Shown here piece after piece: positions 6,242 to 12,526 of a DNA stretch of 12,526 nt (positions within the stretch are counted from its first letter, which is position 1; each line of letters begins with the position of its first letter). The DNA is from an uncultured Clostridium sp. (GTDB lineage Bacteria; Bacillota; Clostridia; Peptostreptococcales; Peptostreptococcaceae). The position numbers and the translations under genes were made by a program. The stretch spans positions 1 to 12,526 of the forward strand of contig CALEBD010000343.1 of NCBI GenBank assembly GCA_937944945.1. Direction: 5' to 3'. Below the pieces are notes generated by a model. That model had not been told where the DNA came from. It ran no database searches and saw only the letters and a program-made list of their open reading frames with translations.

Positions 6242-8767
6242 CTATATTCTACTTAAACTAATATCATAATACATTAATAAATTTGAATCTTCCTGAATAA
6301 CTTTTTCAGGTAAACGTTCAGCTAAATCAACAATAGCTCGATAGTTTTTATCCTTCCACAATTTTGAGAATCCAACACGAATTGCTTCAGAACGGAATAA
6401 CTTTAATTTCCCTTTACTATTCAAATAACCTTCAAATTCTTTCATAAGATTCTTTTCACGAAGTTTAGCAACATCACCTTCTTTTGTAATATCAGGAATA
6501 TACCATCTACCTTTTTCATCTTGCAAAAAATTTTCTTCCAACAATACAGATAGTTCTGGCATATTTTCAAACTTATCAATAGACTTTACTTCTTGCATAA
6601 ATTTAGGTTGTAATTCTTGATAAGTTTGCGGTCCTATAAATTCTTCATTTAACTGTTGATATAACCACGAAATAGCTGTCTTTTCATTAGTAACAAACAT
6701 ACTAAACTGAATAGGTTCAATATCTGTTTTAATACGTACAGTATCATATTCATTAACTTGATCAGGCAAAAAATACATTCCATCTCTTTTTAAAAATTTT
6801 TCATCAAGTCCTCTATAAAAATCTGTAGCATCAATTGGTACAGAAATACCTTGCATAATATGATAAGCTACCATACGGTCAAATAATAAATATCCTTGTC
6901 GTTCAGTAATAAATTCTATCTTTCCACTATTAATTACAACCACTGGTATATTTTCAAGATGTTGGCGAACAAATTGCCATACAGTATCAACTGTTCCTGC
7001 ATTTTTTATAAAATATTTTTGAAATTTTTCTCGCGGTTTATATACAGATATCACCAAATCTTGTTTGACTGAAGCTGAGTTATTAACCTGTTTAAAACTA
7101 CCTTGCTTTTTATCAAGAGTTCGAACATCTGCTATGATAAAACCTGATCTTAAAAGTGCTTCTTGTATAGCATTCCAAACAGCATTTTTTGAATTATGAA
7201 ACTCAACTGTCATCCAATGCCCTGGTTTCAAAACTCGATAGTATTCAGAAAAACAACTTGTCATCAATTCTTGATATTCAATAAGTCCTTTATTTTGGGA
7301 CTTATTCATTATCGCTTCTTCATTAGTTTGTGTTTTTATACGTAACCATGATTCCCAAATATAATTTAACTCCGAATACATTAAATTATCACCAAATGGA
7401 GGGTCAGTAAAAATATAATCTATGCTATTTGTGGGAATGTTACCAATATCAGTTAACGAAGCACAATTAATACAAACATTTTTATCCTTTACCTTCCAAG
7501 CATCAAATATTTTTATCTTATTCTTTATTAAAGAAAAAATAGATGTTTCATATGTACATGAAGAAATATACAAAGTTCCCGAAAGTGGTCCAGCTTGATT
7601 CTTACTCCACTTAAATAATTTCGATGCCCTTTGAAGAATCGAGGTGAATAAAAACTTCAACTGAGTATCATTTCCAATTTTTTCGTACAAACAGGATAAC
7701 ATTAATAAATTTCTTTTTGTAAAGAAATGATGCACATGAGTAATTCCTGATTTGTAATTTCTACTACTTTCACTACCTTTAGGCATTTTATCATTTGGAA
7801 TCCAAAAAGGTATCGTCATAGAATTAATCTTTTGAATTTTCTCAATATCATTTTCATCAGGTCTTTTGGTAAATCGTTTCCCTTCATAAGTATAATTAAT
7901 CAAAACTGGAACTTGCTTATTTATACTAATTGTATCATTTAAAATATCATCAAAAATGATGTCTATTGCTGACTTACAATCACCTTTTTTCAACGACATA
8001 CTGCAATAAGAACACTCAAAAACTTTTTTAACTTTACCTTTTTCTCCATCTACAGCAGCATTCCAAAAAACAATTTCATTTCCACAATGTGGACAAATTA
8101 AAACATCCGACCAAATAGTATAATTAATTATACCTTTAGTATCAATTTCCGACAATTTCATTCCACTTGTGTGATTAGTTTCATAAACCCATCCATATTC
8201 ATTCCTGCATTCAGTTAATATTCTATATAATTTAGATTTAAATTCATCTAAATTAATATGTGAATTATAATTATATGTTAAAAAAGATGCCATCGGAGAC
8301 AAATCATTTAATATTGCCTTTCTTATACCAAATTCAACACTAGGCATTTGATTCATATATTCATATTTATCCTCTTCAGACAGCAAACCACACATCTGGG
8401 AAGCAACACCAGTCATACCAGTTCCACTAAATCCATCAAAAACAATATCACCAGGTTTTGTATAGTGTAATATATAACGCATTATTGCCTTATAAGGAAC
8501 TTTTGTATGATATGCATGAGCCATATAAATCGGGTCTGTTTTTCCCTCGCTAACATCTGTGGCAAAAGGTTCTCTATGATAGTCATCTGAAAGCTCATCA
8601 TATGGAGTTCCATTTTCACGAATAAATTCCTCAATAAATGGATTTGGACAAGCCGTATAATAAGGCGCATTTGACAGAGCAATAATATCTTCATCTGTTC
8701 CAATAGGGAACCCCTCTATATGACGAACTTTATCTATATCTTCTTTTGTTAATTTTCTCGGTTTCAT
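6242..8767 (-). CDS. pglX: Zinc-ribbon DNA methyltransferase, BREX PglX type (pglXI-like)
   Basis: This 841-residue enzyme probably methylates an exocyclic amino group in DNA (N6-adenine most likely, N4-cytosine possible), using S-adenosylmethionine, to mark host DNA as self. The SAM-binding motif I, DGFSGTGMTG, lies at residues 111-120, following YILHYTKPGDIVF. The catalytic motif IV is TDPPFGD, with DPPF at 455-458. Between them are two cysteine pairs, C225/C228 (CPHC) and C252/C255 (CSYC), forming a zinc ribbon. This layout fits the Zn-ribbon adenine-specific methylase group (COG1743-like) that I recall for type III BREX PglX. Residues from about 590 to 841 have no methylase motif and may hold target recognition or partner contacts. 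No nuclease motif is visible, so it does not look like a fused restriction-modification enzyme. Start and stop fit the coupled operon layout. The target sequence cannot be predicted. Confidence 0.85.
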   Translation of the reverse strand: MKPRKLTKEDIDKVRHIEGFPIGTDEDIIALSNAPYYTACPNPFIEEFIRENGTPYDELSDDYHREPFATDVSEGKTDPIYMAHAYHTKVPYKAIMRYILHYTKPGDIVFDGFSGTGMTGVASQMCGLLSEEDKYEYMNQMPSVEFGIRKAILNDLSPMASFLTYNYNSHINLDEFKSKLYRILTECRNEYGWVYETNHTSGMKLSEIDTKGIINYTIWSDVLICPHCGNEIVFWNAAVDGEKGKVKKVFECSYCSMSLKKGDCKSAIDIIFDDILNDTISINKQVPVLINYTYEGKRFTKRPDENDIEKIQKINSMTIPFWIPNDKMPKGSESSRNYKSGITHVHHFFTKRNLLMLSCLYEKIGNDTQLKFLFTSILQRASKLFKWSKNQAGPLSGTLYISSCTYETSIFSLIKNKIKIFDAWKVKDKNVCINCASLTDIGNIPTNSIDYIFTDPPFGDNLMYSELNYIWESWLRIKTQTNEEAIMNKSQNKGLIEYQELMTSCFSEYYRVLKPGHWMTVEFHNSKNAVWNAIQEALLRSGFIIADVRTLDKKQGSFKQVNNSASVKQDLVISVYKPREKFQKYFIKNAGTVDTVWQFVRQHLENIPVVVINSGKIEFITERQGYLLFDRMVAYHIMQGISVPIDATDFYRGLDEKFLKRDGMYFLPDQVNEYDTVRIKTDIEPIQFSMFVTNEKTAISWLYQQLNEEFIGPQTYQELQPKFMQEVKSIDKFENMPELSVLLEENFLQDEKGRWYIPDITKEGDVAKLREKNLMKEFEGYLNSKGKLKLFRSEAIRVGFSKLWKDKNYRAIVDLAERLPEKVIQEDSNLLMYYDISLSRI

Positions 8768-8770
8768 AGA

Positions 8771-11700
8771 TTATTCCTCACTTTCCCTTCTTTTTACAAC
8801 AATACGTAATTTGCTTAAATCTTTACCATTAATATAACTAAATATTATTTGATTAATTTTTGACTTAAATGTATCCACATCACAAGGAGGCATCTCATCT
8901 AATTTCTGCACCAAATCTTCTACTTCAATGACTACTGGTTCAAATCCCTTTAGCAATGTATTGATACTATTTACAAAGAAATCATCAACTTGCTTAGGTA
9001 GTACTTTGCTGAAAACAAAATCATCAATAACTTGTGCTTGTTGAGTTGTTAAAAATTCTTTTTGATTTAATACAAGTGGGTCAGAAATTGTATTAATCAA
9101 CACATTTGTCCATTCTGAAATAAGATTATTAATTCTATTTTCAAAATTATCTAATTGCCCAAATACATTCTTTTCTTTATCATTTAAACTAAATCTGCAG
9201 TGTGGACACATATGTGTTGTTTTTAACTCTACTGTTGTAAGTTCATAACAAACTTTTAAACTTGCTATATCTTGTTCTAATTCAGTTAATTTTGCGGCAG
9301 ATAGAATATCAATTGTACGAAGTTTTCTTAGATTTTCAAGAGCTCCACTTTCTTGAATTATTCCTCTACGTTTTGCTTCATCAATATTTAAACGTTTCTT
9401 ATTATGTTCTTCAAAATAAATATCAATATATTCATCTTTAATCTTTGTAAGAGCAATATTTACCTTTTGTGATGCAACATTTCCCTTAACTCCATTCATA
9501 ATATTGTCTCGTATTAATCTAAATTCACCCTTTGCATTTTCAATATTTGATTTAAACTTCGCACTAATATCTATAAGCTCAATGTTAGAGATATATGAAA
9601 CAATATCTGCACATTCATTTTTAAAAGTAATATATTCATAAATCACAGAAACTAATTTAATTTGTTTTCCTAATTCCTCTATATCATCATAACTTAATTT
9701 AAAATTATTCAATTTTGCAGGTGTATTAAATTTAACATTATAGTTACTAAACTCATTTTTTACTGCTATACAAGTATTTCTAAGTACTTTAATTTGTTGT
9801 GTGTTTGTCAATGGTTCACCCCATAATTCAAAACCGTTTATCAGTTTCTTTTCTGCTGCAACAGCAGAGCTGCATAAATCTTGTGCTTTTTTGAGTAATT
9901 CTTCAATAGCTTTTTCACGATTATTCGGATTGTCAAGCAATACAGGATTAATACCTAATACATCAAATAACTTTTTCAACTCTGCCATAGAAATTTGAGC
10001 AGGTCTGGAAATGTATTTAAATTCATATAAATCCAATGCATTAATTTTCGGAACTTTATCTAAATTAGCTGCTGTAATTGTAGTACCATTTTTCAACGTA
10101 ATTACAGCATATCCCGCATAAACCATAGATAAGAAAATAATAGGCGTAAAAATATATTCTAATTTGAATTTTTTATCCACATAAACATCCATAAAGCACA
10201 AATCGAATATATCAGTGTAATTTAATACTCCCTGTGGTGGTAAATTCTTAACAAGATCGATATAATATGATGCAAACTTGGAACCTTCTGGCTTAATCTT
10301 ATTCCCTTCAAGTATTCCAAAACTTTGTAACATTAAAGTAGAAAGGTTATCTTTACGTCCCGCAAAATAATCAAATGCCTTTCTTACATTCTCTGCCATA
10401 TTATTACGAGTAATTTTTGTCTGCATTATAGGATATTCAGGATATTTTTTATTAAAATATTCGTCAAGACATAAGGATGCAACAAGATCAATTGTATCTT
10501 TAAAAGTAAAATCCTTGTTATATCTATTTTTCAAAACTTCAATAAGTTTGTTCTTCTGATTTTTATACATTACATCAAAGCAAGTATTTTTATTCTCATT
10601 TAAATATTTAATCAATCTCTTACGAAGTAGTCCACCTTTATTAAAATATGCTTCTTTATCTTTGCCTTCACTTATATTAGCCAACTCATTAGTAGCAGCA
10701 TAAAGTCCAATTATATCTTTAAACTCATCATTTGATTTAAAATAAAAATATACTTCATCATCTAAATGTTCTATAGTTGCATCTGCTGATTCATAAGGTG
10801 GCATTATATGAATATAGAAATCTCTTTCAGGCTGAGCTGTGCTACGTTCACCTGGTAATCCCATAAATAAATAACCTTCACGAAACATATTATGAGAATA
10901 CCAATTTAAATCATACTCATAAATACGAAAATTTGTTACATATTCTTTTGCATCCCATTCAAGGCATTTATAAATAATATCATAGAAATATCGGTTTAAC
11001 TCAGATGGTGCTATAAATGAAGCCTTCTGTTTTATTTTTTCATCATAATCAACCACTTTATCTACATCAATATAATACTGATTATTGGCATCATTGAAAA
11101 TTATAAATTGACCAGAAACAGTTTTCATTATTTCTTTCAAAGTACTCTTTACAACGGATAATAAGAAATCAGCATCATGTTCTGGCATAGGTAAAAACAA
11201 ACATAAATCATCTTTTAAATTTTCAGCAGATAATCCAAATTGAACATCCAATCCACTTGTTGTCAATCTATGAACACTCAAAGCATATATAATTTTTATT
11301 GCAAGTGGTTTATATATAGGTTTAGTAAAAGATCTGTTAATTATTTCTTCAAGTTGGCTACTAGCAGAAAGAACACGACTAATAGTAGGGTCACTACGTA
11401 ATATTCCGTTAGCTTTTATTGCAGGCCAATAGTCATCAAATGATATAATACCTGGTTCATTATTTGGCACATCTTTATCAAAGATATCTCTTATCGTTGT
11501 AGAAATATTTTTCAATATATGTCTATTTTCAATCAAATAAAGTTTATTAAACACCTCTATATAAGAAGGATGAATTGGAAATAAGTCTACAAAATCATCC
11601 ATCTTAGAAGACATTCCTGTATAAAGGTTACTAAATTTTTCAAGGTGTTTTCTAATAAGTGCCTTTTGTTCTGGTGATTTTTTCAAAATACGTTCAGAAA

Positions 11701-12463
11701 CGACATATGATGTATCTTCTTTTGTAATAATAACTTGTGTGAAACGATCTGCAACTTTCTTTAATGTATCAGAAACAAAACCAAATTTTGGATTGTCAAA
11801 TATTTTTTCTTGTACTCCAAAAATCACACGTAATTTTGACTTAGAACACATTTCTCCCAAAGCACGGAAAAACTCAAGATCAAGAATTATTTGTCTTTCA
11901 TCACGAGATGTTAAATAAGATAAAAATTCATCTACAACAATAAGATATCCCTTGTCTGGATATTTAGTTTCAAATGCTATCATCATATCTTTTATAAGTT
12001 TTTTATTATCTCTTACTGTTGAAAAATCTGGTGTTTCATAATCAATACCTCGATCATTAAAATCATCTTGTATGTAACCAAATAAAATATCACGCAAAGG
12101 CATAGTAACCCCACCTATTTCAATACGAAGAACCTCGAACTTTCCAGCAATACACTTCATATTCTCTGCAAATGTTTTATTTTCTAAGTACTTCAAATTT
12201 TCTGAATTCACTGCAATAGAGGAAATTACAGACATTAAATGTGATTTACCTGTTCCATAGTTACCTACAACAAGTACCCCCTTATTATCTACAACTTCAT
12301 CCATTTGAAGCTGATCAATCATTGGTGCCTTTAAATTTTCAGCCATTTTTTCAGACATCACATAAGTTTGAATTAATTTTTTTGCCTCTTCTTGTTTGCT
12401 TGATTCAACCAATTGAATTGTAGATTCTATAGGTTGAAAACTAATTAACTCTGAATACCTCAT
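8771..12463 (-). CDS. brxC: BREX P-loop ATPase, BrxC/PglY type (DUF6079-like)
   Basis: This 1,230-residue cytoplasmic protein is the likely ATPase core of the BREX system. Family knowledge makes BrxC/PglY large P-loop proteins essential for defence; their exact mechanism is unsettled. A Walker A motif, GNYGTGKS, lies at residues 67-74, with K73 the ATP-binding lysine. A Walker B strand ending in D178-E179 follows at about 173-179. A sensor-like strand (LRVIFGVQE) is at 211-219 and a candidate arginine finger is R240 in a DRFTQVI segment. The N-terminus (RYSELISFQPIES) resembles what I remember of DUF6079 proteins. Residues 350-800 have no motif I can name. Helical, charged, coiled-coil-like sequence covers about 850-1080, followed by a single CPHC pair (C1086, C1089). 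The ATG has a strong ribosome-binding site. The gene ends 3 bases before the methyltransferase start. The ATPase call is firm; the exact family name is less so. Confidence 0.85.
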   Translation of the reverse strand: MRYSELISFQPIESTIQLVESSKQEEAKKLIQTYVMSEKMAENLKAPMIDQLQMDEVVDNKGVLVVGNYGTGKSHLMSVISSIAVNSENLKYLENKTFAENMKCIAGKFEVLRIEIGGVTMPLRDILFGYIQDDFNDRGIDYETPDFSTVRDNKKLIKDMMIAFETKYPDKGYLIVVDEFLSYLTSRDERQIILDLEFFRALGEMCSKSKLRVIFGVQEKIFDNPKFGFVSDTLKKVADRFTQVIITKEDTSYVVSERILKKSPEQKALIRKHLEKFSNLYTGMSSKMDDFVDLFPIHPSYIEVFNKLYLIENRHILKNISTTIRDIFDKDVPNNEPGIISFDDYWPAIKANGILRSDPTISRVLSASSQLEEIINRSFTKPIYKPLAIKIIYALSVHRLTTSGLDVQFGLSAENLKDDLCLFLPMPEHDADFLLSVVKSTLKEIMKTVSGQFIIFNDANNQYYIDVDKVVDYDEKIKQKASFIAPSELNRYFYDIIYKCLEWDAKEYVTNFRIYEYDLNWYSHNMFREGYLFMGLPGERSTAQPERDFYIHIMPPYESADATIEHLDDEVYFYFKSNDEFKDIIGLYAATNELANISEGKDKEAYFNKGGLLRKRLIKYLNENKNTCFDVMYKNQKNKLIEVLKNRYNKDFTFKDTIDLVASLCLDEYFNKKYPEYPIMQTKITRNNMAENVRKAFDYFAGRKDNLSTLMLQSFGILEGNKIKPEGSKFASYYIDLVKNLPPQGVLNYTDIFDLCFMDVYVDKKFKLEYIFTPIIFLSMVYAGYAVITLKNGTTITAANLDKVPKINALDLYEFKYISRPAQISMAELKKLFDVLGINPVLLDNPNNREKAIEELLKKAQDLCSSAVAAEKKLINGFELWGEPLTNTQQIKVLRNTCIAVKNEFSNYNVKFNTPAKLNNFKLSYDDIEELGKQIKLVSVIYEYITFKNECADIVSYISNIELIDISAKFKSNIENAKGEFRLIRDNIMNGVKGNVASQKVNIALTKIKDEYIDIYFEEHNKKRLNIDEAKRRGIIQESGALENLRKLRTIDILSAAKLTELEQDIASLKVCYELTTVELKTTHMCPHCRFSLNDKEKNVFGQLDNFENRINNLISEWTNVLINTISDPLVLNQKEFLTTQQAQVIDDFVFSKVLPKQVDDFFVNSINTLLKGFEPVVIEVEDLVQKLDEMPPCDVDTFKSKINQIIFSYINGKDLSKLRIVVKRRESEE
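8774..8779 (-). promoter_or_regulatory. Ribosome-binding site of the methyltransferase gene
   Basis: GAGGAA on the minus strand lies 6 bases before the ATG at 8767. It coincides with the last two codons of the upstream ATPase gene (Glu-Glu, then TAA at 8773-8771). The two genes are therefore probably translationally coupled, which would help keep ATPase and methyltransferase amounts in step. Confidence 0.7.
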
Positions 12464-12470
12464 ATATATT

Positions 12471-12477
12471 CCCTCCT
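12471..12477 (-). promoter_or_regulatory. Ribosome-binding site of the BrxC-like gene
   Basis: AGGAGGG on the minus strand lies 7 bases before the ATG at 12463. It overlaps the TAG stop of the upstream open frame, which suggests translational coupling. It supports the chosen start of the large ATPase gene. No promoter can be recognised in the 63 bases between this ATG and the window edge. Confidence 0.8.
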
Positions 12478-12526
12478 AAATAATGCACGTTATGTCATAA
12501 TCACAAATATTGTAAACTTTATAATC
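12476..12526 (-). CDS. 3' end of an upstream gene (possible brxF), partial
   Basis: The minus strand is open from the window edge for 16 codons (DYKVYNICDYDITCII) and stops at TAG (12478-12476). This stop sits inside the AGGAGGG ribosome-binding site of the next gene. The other two minus-strand frames hit stop codons in the same stretch. Ending a gene exactly on the next gene's ribosome-binding site is the pattern seen elsewhere in this operon, for example at 4743-4745. In type III BREX the gene before brxC is brxF, a small ATPase, so that is the natural guess. The 16 residues carry no diagnostic motif. The stretch could instead be a leader region that is open by chance, so only the open frame is firm. 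Confidence 0.45.
   Translation of the reverse strand, partial: DYKVYNICDYDITCII

Noticed and set aside
8482..8703. Second minus-strand open frame inside the methyltransferase gene
   Set aside because: It lies fully within the conserved N-terminal part of the methyltransferase in another frame and shows no domain of its own.
9801..9998. Plus-strand open frame inside the ATPase gene
   Set aside because: It is antisense to continuous coding sequence, and its low-complexity composition gives no support for a gene.
12241..12423. Plus-strand open frame opposite the Walker A region of the ATPase
   Set aside because: It is antisense to a conserved P-loop, with no ribosome-binding site or recognisable protein.
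1..12526. DISARM or a classical type I restriction-modification locus
   Set aside because: There is no DUF1998 protein, phospholipase D-type protein or HsdS-like specificity subunit, while a PglZ-domain protein and a BrxA-like protein point to BREX.
1..12526. CRISPR arrays, tRNA or rRNA genes, insertion sequences, terminal inverted repeats, intergenic terminators
   Set aside because: Reading both strands showed no spaced direct repeats, no transposase-like frame and no gene gap longer than 17 bases that could hold such elements.

Overview
The window is one tightly packed operon, read entirely on the minus strand, that I interpret as a type III-like BREX anti-phage locus. The DNA is AT-rich (roughly 30% GC by eye). 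Nearly every gene has a strong AGGAG/GGAGG ribosome-binding site, which suggests a low-GC Bacillota, perhaps a clostridial gut bacterium. The sequence does not fix the species.

In transcription order (right to left) the layout is as follows. At 12526-12476 there is an open 16-codon tail of an upstream gene, in the place where brxF sits in type III BREX. At 12463-8771 is a large P-loop ATPase of the BrxC/PglY type. At 8767-6242 is a DNA methyltransferase with a zinc ribbon (PglX type, pglXI-like). At 6224-4743 is an uncharacterised protein with a RecB-like PD-(D/E)XK nuclease signature at its C-terminus. At 4730-2058 is an SNF2/RapA-type DEAH helicase (BrxHII-like). At 2054-591 is a compact PglZ-domain phosphatase-like protein. 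From 598 to the left edge is an incomplete BrxA (DUF1819-type) protein. Gaps between genes are 3 to 17 bases and the last two genes overlap by 8. No internal promoter, terminator, RNA gene, repeat array or mobile element was seen.

From what is known of BREX, the methyltransferase marks host DNA, and the ATPase, PglZ, the helicase and BrxA act together to stop replication of unmodified phage DNA. The order BrxC, PglX, helicase, PglZ, BrxA is the order I recall for type III BREX. The unusual element is the nuclease-like gene between the methyltransferase and the helicase. I do not recall it as part of the canonical type III set, and canonical BREX is not thought to cut phage DNA. The locus may therefore be a BREX variant with its own DNA-cleaving arm. 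This is inference from motifs and position and has not been tested. The operon runs off both ends of the window, so its promoter, its first gene and the end of brxA cannot be seen.
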